Notes: generated from the sequence alone by a model not told the origin. A DNA stretch of 64,000 nt from an uncultured bacterium (GCA_949294335.1 CASFGO010000028.1:29369-93368); one strand, 5' to 3'. Shown: positions 54,801-64,000, counted from the stretch's first letter. Made by a program: numbers and translations.

Positions 54801-56132
54801 TTATCCTTTGAGATACAGTGTTTTTATTATATTATCTTCAAGAAGCTTCTTATCTTTATTGTCAGATTTAGAATCTTGAATCATTATACAAAAAACATAT
54901 TTATGACCATTTTGAGTTGACAAAAAACCTGTAATAGTACTAATATTTGATAAAGTTCCTGTTTTTGCTTTGATATTACCTTTTAAATATAATAATCTAT
55001 CAACCATAGTTCCTTCACCAGATGTTGCCATTATTGGTTCAAGTTCATCTTGATTTATTAATAAGTAATGTATCATAAAATCAGTATCCATAAGATTATT
55101 TTTAGATACACCACTTGCATCCATAATATTTATATGAGAATTATCTAAATTCTTTTTTTGGCAATAATCATTAAACATTTCTTTACCTGCATCAAATGTT
55201 CCGATTGTATTTTTATACTTTCCGCCTGCAATTTTGAATAAAGTTTCAGAAACATAATTATCACTATTTTTTAATATATCAATTTTTGCTTGAGAAATAC
55301 TATGTGAAACTTTATCGACAAGATAATAATCATTTGTAAGTTTTTTATTATAAAAAATTCCACTATTACTTTTTTGATTATCCAATAAAGCATCAGTTAA
55401 TCTTAATTTAAAATTCTTTTTAGGGCTATTCACTGGAACTTTTACAGTTACTGTTTTATTAACTACCCCTGTTGCAGTAATTATATCTGGAACTTCATAA
55501 CTTTTTTTCTCAATATTATAATCTGTTTTATCACCTGTTTTAATATTATTTATAAATGAAATTGGATAATCTTTTTCAAAAACAATATTAGCTGGAGCAT
55601 CCTTCATCGTAGGCTCAATAAAAATATTAATCATATTTCTATCAATATTATATGCACTAAATTTTGGCATTAATGGATTAATGTCATCATCCCATTGCCA
55701 ACCTTCACCCCACTCTTTAGAATCAACAATTGTATCATCAATATAAATTGTTTTTACCTCTGTTGGCATTTTTTTAGTTAAAACTTTCAAATCATTTGTT
55801 TTTAAATAAGGATCTGCACCTAACTTTATAATATAATTCCCTGCTTTATCTTTATATAATTTTGTTTCAAAATTATAACTTTCACCTAATACCTCAACAG
55901 CAGGAAGTGTAGTAATAAGTTTTTGAATTGAAGCAGGAGGTCTTGGAACAGTAGAATTAAGTTCATAACCAATATTATTATTTTCAACATCTTTTATTGA
56001 TATAGATATTGCACCTTTTTTTATATTTGAATTTGAAAGAATTTGATTTATATCCTTAGAAAAATCTTTAGCTAAACAAAGATTAGAACATAATATCGTA
56101 ATTAAAATCGATGTAAATACTTTTTTAAACAT
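54801..56132 (-). CDS. dacB: D-alanyl-D-alanine carboxypeptidase/endopeptidase (PBP4, S13 family)
   Basis: Trims or cleaves peptide crosslinks in peptidoglycan. The ATG at 56132 overlaps the nitrilase stop as ATGTTTAA. A signal peptide (1-21) is followed by the catalytic Ser68-x-x-Lys71 (PASIQK), a SDN element in KNSDNYVSETLFK, and KTG near 391. Length 444 is normal for S13 enzymes. It is the last gene of a three-gene unit with the nitrilase and acyltransferase. Confidence 0.93.
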   Translation of the reverse strand: MFKKVFTSILITILCSNLCLAKDFSKDINQILSNSNIKKGAISISIKDVENNNIGYELNSTVPRPPASIQKLITTLPAVEVLGESYNFETKLYKDKAGNYIIKLGADPYLKTNDLKVLTKKMPTEVKTIYIDDTIVDSKEWGEGWQWDDDINPLMPKFSAYNIDRNMINIFIEPTMKDAPANIVFEKDYPISFINNIKTGDKTDYNIEKKSYEVPDIITATGVVNKTVTVKVPVNSPKKNFKLRLTDALLDNQKSNSGIFYNKKLTNDYYLVDKVSHSISQAKIDILKNSDNYVSETLFKIAGGKYKNTIGTFDAGKEMFNDYCQKKNLDNSHINIMDASGVSKNNLMDTDFMIHYLLINQDELEPIMATSGEGTMVDRLLYLKGNIKAKTGTLSNISTITGFLSTQNGHKYVFCIMIQDSKSDNKDKKLLEDNIIKTLYLKG

Positions 56133-56943
56133 TGCATAAAACCTCATAACTATCTTGAATATCATTTAAGATAGTACATTTATCTCTAAATTCATACATA
56201 TCAAATAAATTTATCGTAGCAGAAATAGCGCCTTCAACTGTATTAATTTCATCAAGAATATTACCACTGTAATCATAAATTAAAGAATGTCCTAAATTTT
56301 TAGCGCCAGTAGGTAATGTCCCTGTTTGAGTTAAAGCAACCATAAAAGTTTGATTTTCAACAGCTCTCGCTTGCGTAAGTGAATTCCAATGAATTGCCCT
56401 AGATAAAGGCCAAGCAGCCATATTTACTATAATATCTACACCCGCTTTTCTATATGCTCTGTATATTTCAGGAAATCTTATATCATAACATATCGTTAAG
56501 CCTATTTTTACTTCTTCGATATCAACTATAACAGGATTATCACCTTTTGTTATATATGTCCCCTCAGAATCATCATAATAAGAATATAAATGATTTTTAT
56601 TATAAGTTGCTTTTAAATTTCCTTTTCTGTCTATTACAGGACAAGTATTATAATATTTGTCATTTATTTTATTAACAAAACTCCCACCTAAAATATTAAC
56701 ATCGTATTTTGTGGCTATGTTTTTTAAAAAAACAATTGTAGGACTATTTTCGAAAGGTTCAGCTGCTTGAATAAATTTATCACAAGCCCAACCAACATTC
56801 CATAACTCCGGAAGAATTAAAATATCTGTATTTTGTTTAATATTACTATCAATTAATTTTGTAACTTTTTCAAAATTTGCCTTTTTATTAGCAATTATTG
56901 ATTCCATTTGAATCGCAAGAATATTTATTTTTTCTTTTTCCAT
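56125..56943 (-). CDS. carbon-nitrogen hydrolase (nitrilase family, omega-amidase-like)
   Basis: The catalytic triad is complete: Glu46 (LPELWNVGW), Lys116 (YNKNHLYSYYDD) and Cys152 (GLTICYDIRFPE). The CYDIRFPE motif and WPLSRAIHW point to the Nit2/YafV omega-amidase group, which hydrolyses alpha-ketoglutaramate. The 272 residues are normal. The start overlaps the acyltransferase gene by 19 bp. Confidence 0.9.
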   Translation of the reverse strand: MEKEKINILAIQMESIIANKKANFEKVTKLIDSNIKQNTDILILPELWNVGWACDKFIQAAEPFENSPTIVFLKNIATKYDVNILGGSFVNKINDKYYNTCPVIDRKGNLKATYNKNHLYSYYDDSEGTYITKGDNPVIVDIEEVKIGLTICYDIRFPEIYRAYRKAGVDIIVNMAAWPLSRAIHWNSLTQARAVENQTFMVALTQTGTLPTGAKNLGHSLIYDYSGNILDEINTVEGAISATINLFDMYEFRDKCTILNDIQDSYEVLCNV

Positions 56944-57605
56944 ATGCCGAATCTAAATACCTCTTTAAATTTTTGAGGAGCTTGTTTTTCAAGTTCTTCT
57001 AAAGTTTTTTCTACTTTCAATCTTATCTGTTCATCTTGTTCATCTGTATTGTTAGGATCGACATATATAGGTTCACCATACAAATTGATTAGATGCGTAG
57101 AGAAAAATGGAATTCTAAATTTATCCCAAGTAGGGAATTTTAAAAAAGTTAAATTTGATGAATACCAATATACAGGAACGATAGGCACACCTGATAATTT
57201 TGCTATTTTTACAATACCGTCTTTAACAACTTTTACAGGACCACTTGGTCCATCAACCATAATTGCACCACAATTCCCATTCTTAAGTTCTGAAATCATC
57301 TGTAAAGTAGCTTCTGTACTGCCTTTTTTACCTTTAGAGCCTCTTACTACCTTAAATCCCCATTTTTCACATACTTTTGCTATAATTTCACCATCTCTGG
57401 AACGGCTAATCATTATATTAACCTTACCTCTATTTGGAAATCCATGAACACAACATTGATGAGCATGCCACATTGCATAAACACAATTTTCAAGATCAGG
57501 ATGATTAACATTCTGAATATCAGTAAAAAACTCTTGAATTTTAAATATAGAATATATTGTTTTTGAAATTTTTTCTCTATCTAAATTTTGTAAAAATCTA
57601 ACCAT
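56925..57605 (-). CDS. DUF374 lysophospholipid acyltransferase-like protein
   Basis: A 226-residue protein with the DUF374 signature: YAMWHAHQ in place of the acyltransferase HX4D region, SRSRDGEIIAKV, RGSKGKKGSTEAT, and VDGPSGPVKVVKDGIV. Relatives transfer acyl chains to lipid A or lysophospholipid. No signal peptide; it is probably membrane-associated. First gene of the unit with the nitrilase and PBP4, divergent from the flagellar operon. Confidence 0.88.
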   Translation of the reverse strand: MVRFLQNLDREKISKTIYSIFKIQEFFTDIQNVNHPDLENCVYAMWHAHQCCVHGFPNRGKVNIMISRSRDGEIIAKVCEKWGFKVVRGSKGKKGSTEATLQMISELKNGNCGAIMVDGPSGPVKVVKDGIVKIAKLSGVPIVPVYWYSSNLTFLKFPTWDKFRIPFFSTHLINLYGEPIYVDPNNTDEQDEQIRLKVEKTLEELEKQAPQKFKEVFRFGIWKKKK

Positions 57606-57763
57606 AAGTCGATTTTACTACAAGAATTTAATCTTCGCAAACTTAAAACGAACTTTAATCTTTTTTTATAAATATCCACCGTGCGTATGATGTAGTATGT
57701 ACCTTAAATGATGTAAATTAACTATGGTGATGTCTTATATTATCACTGGAGAGAGGTTAAAAT

Positions 57764-58207
57764 TTGAAAAAATTTAGTTTTCGTTTACAAGCTGTTTTAG
57801 ACATGCGTCAAAAAGAATTGGAACAAAAACAGCAAGAAATGGCAAATATTGTAAAAAAACTAAATTTACAAATCGAAGAATTAGAACAAATTCATTCAAA
57901 AGAAGCTCAGACTTTAACATCTTTAGAAGATATATGTAACTCACCAATGCTTGATATAACAACAATTTCCAGTAGCAATGGATATCTAATAAAATTAGGA
58001 CATGAAGCTAAAAAACAAATTAGAATAATTGAAAATACAAAACTTATTTTAAAAGCAAAACAAATGGAAATTAGTGAAGCATATAAAAAAGTAAAAGTTT
58101 TAGAAAAGTTAAAAGAAAAACAAGAAAAAGAATACTACAAGAATATTGAAACTAAAGCAGCAAAAGAAATTGATGACATAGTAACTACAAGATATAAGGT
58201 AAGCTAG
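57764..58207 (+). CDS. fliJ: flagellar export chaperone FliJ
   Basis: A 147-residue coiled-coil protein that binds the export ATPase FliI and FlhA and recycles chaperones. The start is a TTG with GAGAGG 7 nt upstream. The N-terminus KKFSFRLQAVLDMRQKELEQ is the FliJ signature. The remainder is one long heptad helix pair. First gene of fliJ-fliK-flgD-flgE; fliI and its partners are not in the window. Confidence 0.9.
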   Translation: MKKFSFRLQAVLDMRQKELEQKQQEMANIVKKLNLQIEELEQIHSKEAQTLTSLEDICNSPMLDITTISSSNGYLIKLGHEAKKQIRIIENTKLILKAKQMEISEAYKKVKVLEKLKEKQEKEYYKNIETKAAKEIDDIVTTRYKVS

Positions 58208-60043
58208 ATGGCACAACAAGTAATAAACAATAATAACAATTCAGTATTAAATCTATTATCTGCAACATCTAGCAGTATGTATACAGATGCTTCAAGTAAT
58301 AGTTTTGATTTTGCAATGGATACAGCTAATAAACTTTATGAAAAACAAAATTTAATTGAAACAAACAATAATCAAATTATTAACACTAAAAAAAATAATA
58401 ATAATTTTACAACTAACTCAGGATTAAATCATATATCTGAACAAAAACATATAGAAAATAATAAAACTACTATAAATAATTTTAGCAAAAGTAATAATAA
58501 ACAAAATTTAAAAAATAACAATGATAAAGTAAACAATATTGATATAAATAACAATAAAGAAAGTAACAACGATATTGAAATAAATCAAGAAAATGTACAA
58601 TCAGAAGAAACAATAAATGAAGATTTTAAAGATGATTTATCAGCTTCCAATAATAATACATTTATAAATGATTTAGATAGTAGTACAAACATTACAACTA
58701 ACACTTTGATTGATGTAAGTAACAGCTTAAATAATATTTCTGAAACATATAATGAAAACTTTAATCAAGAATTATCTTCAGATAATTCTATAACTCAGAC
58801 AGAAGTTTCTAATTCTAATATTAATATTGATCTTAATATTAATACTTTAGTTAACAATGACAATATATCAACAAATCAAACAGTCATAGATTTACCAACT
58901 AAAATATCTAATAATGAAACAATGGTTAACATAAATACAGAAGATTTTGATATTTTAGAGGTTACTGACTTAAATGAAAACTTAAATAATAATTTAATAT
59001 CTCAAGACATAATAGATGAATTAAATGTATCCATTGAAGATATTACAACAACAAATACAGTAGAAAGTAGCACAAACGAAACAATAATGACATCTACAGA
59101 ACAAGCAATCAAATATGTAATGGATAAAAATGAAACTGTTGGTGCATCAAAAGATTTAACAACAGAAAACATTGCAATTACAAATGAAGAACTTGAAACA
59201 GAAAACGAGATATTAGACGAACTACCTGAAATTGCTGAAGATATTGAAAGTTCAATTGATATTAGTGATGAAACAAATAAAACACAAGATGAAAATGATT
59301 ATCAAGAATATTCTAACTTAAAAGATGAAAATTCATCAGAAATCGAAGTTGAACATTCAAATTCAGAATCTAATAGTGAATCAGAATTAAATTTTGCAGA
59401 AAATAAACAAGAAGCAATAAAAAAAGCTACTAAAACAACAAATGATACAAAAGACAACAACAATATTGATATAGATATTGATATTAATCAAAATGATATT
59501 AAATTATCTCAAACAATATCAGATAATAACACTGTTGGACTAAATTCAAAAGTATCTAGTATAAATTCTAATGTTTCAACAAATCAATTAACATCACAAA
59601 ATTTAAGTACTAGCATTTCAAAAGAAGATATAATATCTCAAATTCATACAAAATTACAATCATTAAACAATACAACAAATACAAAACTTACAATGGTACT
59701 AAATCCTGAATCACTAGGAAAAGTCCAAATTCAGTTAGCAAATACAAGAGATGGAATGACTGCTGAATTATTAGTATCATCTCAAAATGTTAAAGATATT
59801 TTAGATACAAATATAACTCAATTAAAAGATACTCTTACAACTCATGGAGTACAAGTTAACGAAGTAACAGTTAAAATAAACCATTCTGAAAATAATACCC
59901 AAATGGATTATACAGAACAAGAAAATCAAAATTCAAATAAACAAAATCCACAAGAACAAAAGCAAAATAAAGAAAAAGAAGAAAATTCATTTGAACAAAT
60001 GTTTCAAAGAAATAATATGAATGATGAAGAAAATATAAACTAG
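58208..60043 (+). CDS. fliK: flagellar hook-length control protein FliK
   Basis: Measures hook length and switches export specificity. It begins directly after the fliJ stop. The 611 residues are mostly an Asn/Thr/Glu/Ser-rich disordered ruler (about 1-480). The C-terminal FliK domain (about 490-560) shows MVLNPESLGKVQIQL and TTHGVQVNEVTVKI. After it comes a Gln/Asn/Lys-rich tail. The Asn-rich ruler agrees with low GC. FliK length varies freely between species. Confidence 0.93.
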   Translation: MAQQVINNNNNSVLNLLSATSSSMYTDASSNSFDFAMDTANKLYEKQNLIETNNNQIINTKKNNNNFTTNSGLNHISEQKHIENNKTTINNFSKSNNKQNLKNNNDKVNNIDINNNKESNNDIEINQENVQSEETINEDFKDDLSASNNNTFINDLDSSTNITTNTLIDVSNSLNNISETYNENFNQELSSDNSITQTEVSNSNINIDLNINTLVNNDNISTNQTVIDLPTKISNNETMVNINTEDFDILEVTDLNENLNNNLISQDIIDELNVSIEDITTTNTVESSTNETIMTSTEQAIKYVMDKNETVGASKDLTTENIAITNEELETENEILDELPEIAEDIESSIDISDETNKTQDENDYQEYSNLKDENSSEIEVEHSNSESNSESELNFAENKQEAIKKATKTTNDTKDNNNIDIDIDINQNDIKLSQTISDNNTVGLNSKVSSINSNVSTNQLTSQNLSTSISKEDIISQIHTKLQSLNNTTNTKLTMVLNPESLGKVQIQLANTRDGMTAELLVSSQNVKDILDTNITQLKDTLTTHGVQVNEVTVKINHSENNTQMDYTEQENQNSNKQNPQEQKQNKEKEENSFEQMFQRNNMNDEENIN

Positions 60044-60058
60044 ACAGAGGTAAGTATT

Positions 60059-60610
60059 ATGACGGTATCAAGTGTAAATAATGAAATAATGTCAATGCAG
60101 AATCAGACAACATGGAATACATCTAATTCTGCAACCCAAACAACAACATCAACATCAGATAAAGATATGTTTTTAAATTTGATGCTACAACAAATGAAGA
60201 ATCAAGATCCTACTCAACCTATGGAAAACCAAGAATGGTTATCACAACTTGCTCAATATTCATCATTAGAACAAATGACAGAAATGAATGAAGGATTACA
60301 GAATTTAGCAGATGCATTAGCATCATTAAGTAGTGGTGTAGCTCAAAACAGTGGAATAAGCCAAACACTATCATTAATTGGTAAAGAAGTAGATATTATT
60401 CCAGATCCTGAAAAACCTGATGAAGTTATAACCGGTACTGTTACTGAAGCTACATTTGATGGTGGAGAAGGAAAAATAAAAGTAAATGGAAAATATTATT
60501 CTATAGCATATGTTCAAAATATTCGTGAACCGGGAACTAGTGGTGGTGATACCGCTGTTACTCTTCCAGGTGAAGTTGGTACTGATACTGAAGAAGAAGA
60601 AAAATCATAA
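60059..60610 (+). CDS. flgD: flagellar hook cap protein FlgD
   Basis: Assembly scaffold for hook growth. Conserved N-terminal motif DMFLNLMLQQMKNQDPTQPM and the next block WLSQLAQYSSLEQM are diagnostic. The C-terminal beta domain is short. The last 20 residues are acidic. 183 residues, 15 bp after fliK, AGAGG site. Confidence 0.94.
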   Translation: MTVSSVNNEIMSMQNQTTWNTSNSATQTTTSTSDKDMFLNLMLQQMKNQDPTQPMENQEWLSQLAQYSSLEQMTEMNEGLQNLADALASLSSGVAQNSGISQTLSLIGKEVDIIPDPEKPDEVITGTVTEATFDGGEGKIKVNGKYYSIAYVQNIREPGTSGGDTAVTLPGEVGTDTEEEEKS

Positions 60611-60664
60611 TTAATTTATTATAAAAAGACTTTAAACTAGACAATATAATTAGAGGAGAGAGAA

Positions 60665-62299
60665 ATGAGTCAGGCACTTTACACATCAAAGACCGGATTG
60701 GATGCGGGACAAACCCAAATTAATGTTATTGCAAACAATGTTGCAAATATTAATACAACAGCATTTAAATCTGCAAATGTAACATTTTCAACATTATTTT
60801 CAAATACATTATCTAATGGTTCTGCAGCAACAAGAACTGGTGGAGGTACCAATCCAAGACAAATCGGATTGGGAACTCAAGTAGCTTCAATTTCTCGTAA
60901 TTTTGAATCAGGAACATTTCAACAAACAGGTTATAGCTCAGATTTAATGATATCAGGAAATGGGTATTTTGTTGTTCAAGATGGAACTGGCAATCAATTT
61001 TTAACACGTGACGGACACTTCTCTTTAGATTCTGATGGAAATTTAGTAACAGCAGCAGGTTACAAAGTTGTAGGTACAACCAATGAATATTCCTCAAGAA
61101 CTTCAGATGTTACAGTAAGAGTTCCTTCTCTTTTAAATGTTGCTATTTCCGGTACTAATAGAACAGAAATGGTTAATAAAACTCTAACAGAATTAAATGC
61201 TTTAGCAAATGGTATTCAAAAAGGAACTTTTGTTTTTAATATAGGCGGAACAAGCTCAACATATGCTATTGCAGATTTTAATGCAGATGGTGCGCCTGAT
61301 ACTTATATATATAAAGAAGGTGATCCTGCAGAAGTAACTTATTCAAAAATGGATATGTCAGCATTATCAACTGCTGATAGAGCTGCAATGACAGATTTAT
61401 ACGGGGAATTATCTCCTACTGATACTTATTATAAAGGTGATGATGGAACTTATATTAAAGGGCCTTTCCCAACAAATGGTAATGTAACTGTAAGAAATGT
61501 GCAAAAAACACTTTCATATACGATTGGAGAAGGGGATTTAACTTCATCATTACAAGACTTTGTAAATAGTGTTAATAATGAATTTAATTCTCAAGGTTAT
61601 GGTGATATACAGTTTAGTATTATTGATGGAGGTCTTCAATTAGTAAATAATTCAGGTGAATCAATTACAGTATCTGAAAAGGGGCAATCATCAAACTTTT
61701 TATCAGAAACAGGTTTTACTGATGCTCTAGAAGCAGCAACTGAGGGCCAAACACTATTCTATAGTTCTGATTTAAACCAAACAGCTGTAGTTAGTGATAC
61801 ATTTAATAATGCTGATGCTATTAAAAGAACAGATTGGTCGGTATCTGAATCAGGGGTGTTAACTGCAAAATATAATGATGGTTCAACATTGACAGTTACA
61901 TTCAATGATGCCGGCAGAGCTATGTGGGAATATACAACATCAGAAGGTGTTATTATTACATCATCAGGGCTTGCAGGAACAGATTTAGATATGAGTGGTA
62001 CTACTTTAGAACCTGCAAATATGGTAATTCAATTAGGTACTGTAATTAATAACGGAGGTTTAATCGCTGAAACAGATAATATGTGGACAATAGGTCCAAA
62101 TGCCGGAGAATTTGCTTACGGAATGTCTAGCGGTAATGGTTTTGGATCAATTAAGACAGGTGGTTTAGAAGGCTCTAATGTTGACATGGCAACAGAATTA
62201 TCTAATATGATTATTGCTCAACGTGCAATACAAGTTAACTCAAGAGTTTTCTCAACAGCAAGTTCTGTTCTAGAAACTTTATCATATTTAGGACAATAA
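60665..62299 (+). CDS. flgE: flagellar hook protein FlgE
   Basis: Forms the flexible hook. The N-terminus ALYTSKTGLDAGQTQINVIA with NNVANINTTAFKS is the flagellar rod/hook signature, and the C-terminus SNMIIAQRAIQVNSRVFST closes the coiled D0 domain. A mid-domain GNGYFVVQDGTGN is typical. 544 residues is within the family range. AGAGGAGAG before the ATG. Last gene of the flagellar operon here. Confidence 0.95.
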   Translation: MSQALYTSKTGLDAGQTQINVIANNVANINTTAFKSANVTFSTLFSNTLSNGSAATRTGGGTNPRQIGLGTQVASISRNFESGTFQQTGYSSDLMISGNGYFVVQDGTGNQFLTRDGHFSLDSDGNLVTAAGYKVVGTTNEYSSRTSDVTVRVPSLLNVAISGTNRTEMVNKTLTELNALANGIQKGTFVFNIGGTSSTYAIADFNADGAPDTYIYKEGDPAEVTYSKMDMSALSTADRAAMTDLYGELSPTDTYYKGDDGTYIKGPFPTNGNVTVRNVQKTLSYTIGEGDLTSSLQDFVNSVNNEFNSQGYGDIQFSIIDGGLQLVNNSGESITVSEKGQSSNFLSETGFTDALEAATEGQTLFYSSDLNQTAVVSDTFNNADAIKRTDWSVSESGVLTAKYNDGSTLTVTFNDAGRAMWEYTTSEGVIITSSGLAGTDLDMSGTTLEPANMVIQLGTVINNGGLIAETDNMWTIGPNAGEFAYGMSSGNGFGSIKTGGLEGSNVDMATELSNMIIAQRAIQVNSRVFSTASSVLETLSYLGQ

Positions 62300-62312
62300 T
62301 TATTAAAATAAG

Positions 62313-62340
62313 CTTTAGAATATTAATTAATATTCTAAAG
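62313..62340. repeat. inverted repeat after flgE
   Basis: CTTTAGAATA (62313-62322) pairs with TATTCTAAAG (62331-62340), AT-rich loop. No T-run follows, so it may protect the 3' end of the message more than terminate it. Confidence 0.6.
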
Positions 62341-62390
62341 TATGTCAAGAATTTAACAAACAAAACAAATTTAACAAAACTTAATATTTA

Positions 62391-62461
62391 TAGATTCGCT
62401 GAATTGCATGCCAATCATGGGTTTTAGGAATCTAAGAAAGGAGGAAAAACTTTTACAATTG
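62391..62461 (+). promoter_or_regulatory. structured leader element, copy 2
   Basis: TAGATTC (62391-62397) pairs with GAATCTA (62428-62434) around 30 nt, followed by AAGAAAGGAGG and a TTACAATT block. It parallels the element before the lytic transglycosylase (47561-47627). The yggS ribosome site is a separate AGAGGAG about 65 nt further. An 11-codon TTG-started ORF (62459-62494) lies between, not convincing. Confidence 0.4.
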
Positions 62462-62519
62462 AATATTTGTCTTATCATGAGCGATAAGATATAATTTTAT
62501 AATGTAGAGGAGATTTATA

Positions 62520-63185
62520 ATGTCAGTTAAAAGTATAAAAGATAATCTTCTACGTGTAAAACAACAAATCGCACCTTATAAACCAAATATAATTGCTGTA
62601 ACAAAATATTATGGCTTAGAAGCAATATTAGATGCATACAAAGTTGGATTAAGAGACTTTGGGGAATCAAGAGCAAATGATGCAATTGAAAAAATTGAAA
62701 AATTGCCTGAAGAGATTCGTAATAACTCCAAGTTTCATTTTATCGGACATTTGCAGACAAATAAAGTTGATAAAGTTGTAAAATATTTTGATTATATTCA
62801 ATCAGTAGATTCCATAAAACTTGCAAAATGCATTTCAGAATCTGCACAAAGATTGAATAAAGTTCAAAAAGTCTTGTTGCAAGTAAACATTTCAGAAGAG
62901 GTTCAAAAGTTTGGATTTAGCAAGGGAGAGCTTTATACCAATTTTAGCGATATCAAAAACTTACCAAATCTTGAAATAAACGGGTTAATGTGTATGGCTC
63001 CATTAGGAGCAAACGAAAAGGAACTCGATTCAATATTTAATGAGGCTTTACAAATCAAAACAGAATTAAACAAGCAATATTTATTGAACATGCAGGAATT
63101 ATCAATGGGTATGAGCGATGACTATATGAGAGCAGTAGCAAATGGAGCTACAATGATACGTTTAGGAAGAATATTATTTAAATAA
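62520..63185 (+). CDS. yggS: pyridoxal phosphate homeostasis protein (YggS/PROSC family)
   Basis: Binds pyridoxal phosphate and keeps its free level stable. The PLP Lys is Lys29 in IIAVTKYY. FIGHLQTNKVDKVVKYFDYIQS and LSMGMSDDYMRAVANGATMIRLG are family signatures. 221 residues is normal. It is 11 bp before sepF, an order known in cyanobacteria and Gram-positives. Confidence 0.95.
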   Translation: MSVKSIKDNLLRVKQQIAPYKPNIIAVTKYYGLEAILDAYKVGLRDFGESRANDAIEKIEKLPEEIRNNSKFHFIGHLQTNKVDKVVKYFDYIQSVDSIKLAKCISESAQRLNKVQKVLLQVNISEEVQKFGFSKGELYTNFSDIKNLPNLEINGLMCMAPLGANEKELDSIFNEALQIKTELNKQYLLNMQELSMGMSDDYMRAVANGATMIRLGRILFK

Positions 63186-63196
63186 TCGGAGGAAAG

Positions 63197-63682
63197 ATGA
63201 CAATAACAGAAAAATTAAGCGGAATAGTTGATTTTCTAACTCAAGGCTTAACAAGAGATGAAGAAGATGCTTTTGATTTTGGTACAGAAGAAGAATACGT
63301 AGAAGAAGGAAGTGCTTTAAGAGTAACAAAACCTGAATATTCAACAAGAACTGAAAGTTCAAGAGAAATGAAAGTTGTTAATCATCCAAATTATAGAGGT
63401 TATGAAGTAATGATAGTAGAACCTCGTTCATTTGGTGAAGCAGGTCAAATGGTAAAACATTTAAAAGATAAAAAAACAGTTGTTTTAAACTTACATTTAT
63501 TAGATAAAGACCAATCACAAAGAACTATTGATTTCGTTTGTGGTGCAGCACATGCATTAAACGGAACAGCTCAAAAAGTTGGTGAAATGGTATTCATCTT
63601 TACTCCAAACAATGTTGCTTTATCAGTAGATGCTCAAGCGCAAAGCAAATTTGCAGAATCTTTATGGAATAAACCATTATAA
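63197..63682 (+). CDS. sepF: cell division protein SepF
   Basis: Anchors and bundles FtsZ at the division ring. The 161-residue protein has an N-terminal amphipathic helix (about 5-18, TEKLSGIVDFLTQGL), an acidic linker, and the SepF domain (about 68-155) with the HLKDKKTVVLNLHLLDKDQS stretch and DFVCGAAHALNG. GGAGG precedes the ATG. Terminator follows. Confidence 0.95.
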   Translation: MTITEKLSGIVDFLTQGLTRDEEDAFDFGTEEEYVEEGSALRVTKPEYSTRTESSREMKVVNHPNYRGYEVMIVEPRSFGEAGQMVKHLKDKKTVVLNLHLLDKDQSQRTIDFVCGAAHALNGTAQKVGEMVFIFTPNNVALSVDAQAQSKFAESLWNKPL

Positions 63683-63714
63683 TATATAAATTGATTTGTG
63701 ATAGTTGGATTTTT

Positions 63715-63740
63715 AGGATGCTTGTGCATCCTTTTTTTTA
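63715..63740 (+). terminator. terminator of yggS-sepF
   Basis: AGGATGC (63715-63721) and GCATCCT (63726-63732), loop TTGT, long T-run. Confidence 0.92.
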
Positions 63741-63788
63741 TACAAAATTTTTATTTGAAATTACATAAATAATTATTATAACTATAAT

Positions 63789-63819
63789 AAAAAGCACCGA
63801 TATTTTATCAGTGCTTTTT
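63789..63819. terminator. second, bidirectional terminator
   Basis: AAAAAGCAC (63789-63797) with GTGCTTTTT (63811-63819), inner GATA/TATC pairs. It serves the minus-strand gene at the window end. Confidence 0.85.
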
Positions 63820-63846
63820 GTGGGTAAATTATAAATTTGAGTCTTA

Positions 63847-64000
63847 TTATGAGAACAACTTGAATGTTCTATCTACGTTGTCTTTTGCTACTGTTTTTAA
63901 TGTATCAATTTCTGTTTTGATTGCATTTCTTTCTGCTTCCATTGCTGCTAAGTCTGTATCAAATTTCTTATCTTTTGCATCAATTTTTCTCATATCTGCT
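63847..64000 (-). CDS. coiled-coil protein, C-terminal part only
   Basis: The last 50 codons of a minus-strand gene whose start is beyond the window. The visible part is a charged helix (MRKIDAKDKKFDTDLAAMEA, AERNAIKTEIDTLKTVAKD) ending VDRTFKLFS and a stop at 63847. It is a coiled coil with heptad leucines and alanines. The family is not recognised, and this is too little of the protein to assign a function. Confidence 0.6.
   Translation of the reverse strand, partial: ADMRKIDAKDKKFDTDLAAMEAERNAIKTEIDTLKTVAKDNVDRTFKLFS

Noticed and set aside
62459..62494. 11-codon leader peptide before yggS
   Set aside because: TTG start lies too far from GGAGG and the sequence shows no regulatory codon run.

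Overview
The window is one AT-rich bacterial chromosome segment, about 30% GC by eye. It reads as a free-living-style genome with a motile, Gram-negative-like cell plan. My best placement is a gut-type, non-photosynthetic relative of Cyanobacteria (Vampirovibrionia / Melainabacteria, Gastranaerophilales-like). The grounds are a stand-alone DUF3326 protein of the kind known from cyanobacteria, a YggS-SepF pair, a SpoIID-domain protein beside MurJ, flagellar genes, no sign of photosynthesis or respiration genes, and several lineage-restricted membrane proteins. This placement is inference; no rRNA is present to settle it.

Layout. 1-6.3 kb: the 3' part of an ABC sugar-binding protein, a secreted ankyrin protein, thymidylate kinase and two tandem paralogous multi-membrane proteins of unknown function. 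6.7-15.6 kb: DUF3326, then a long minus-strand block for fatty acid and phospholipid synthesis (DUF177, rpmF, plsX, fabH, fabD, fabG, acpP, fabF) with tpiA just upstream. 15.7-24.9 kb: accessory genes, including a head-to-head pair of 5'-truncated genes (LysR regulator and RND membrane-fusion protein), secreted proteins, a SulP transporter, a flavin reductase-rubredoxin fusion and a TPR protein. 24.9-31.4 kb: an ABC1/UbiB-like kinase with a membrane-rich N-terminus, an HExxH protein, an alcohol dehydrogenase-methyltransferase pair and a CX5R phosphatase. 31.4-36.8 kb: tRNA-Arg, the lspA-rluD cluster, tRNA-Leu, and a small nuclease-like patch (NYN and GIY-YIG). 36.9-45.4 kb: phosphoesterase, ispG, a CNNM/HlyC-type protein, and lineage-specific peptidase-like and TOPRIM proteins. 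45.5-64 kb: flagellar genes (fliD, flagellin, fliJ-fliK-flgD-flgE) interleaved with envelope genes (lytic transglycosylase, cysS, SpoIID, murJ, tsaC, PBP4, nitrilase, acyltransferase), then yggS-sepF.

The housekeeping genes form coherent units: FASII and PlsX feed phospholipid synthesis; SpoIID, lytic transglycosylase, MurJ, PBP4 and SepF serve wall growth and division; FliD, FliC, FliJ, FliK, FlgD and FlgE build hook and filament. Points most worth a second look: about 100-bp structured duplications immediately upstream of both tRNA genes, a leader motif shared by the lytic transglycosylase and yggS genes, an L32 protein doubled in length by a charged tail, promoters that appear to yield leaderless mRNAs, and the truncated LysR/RND junction.
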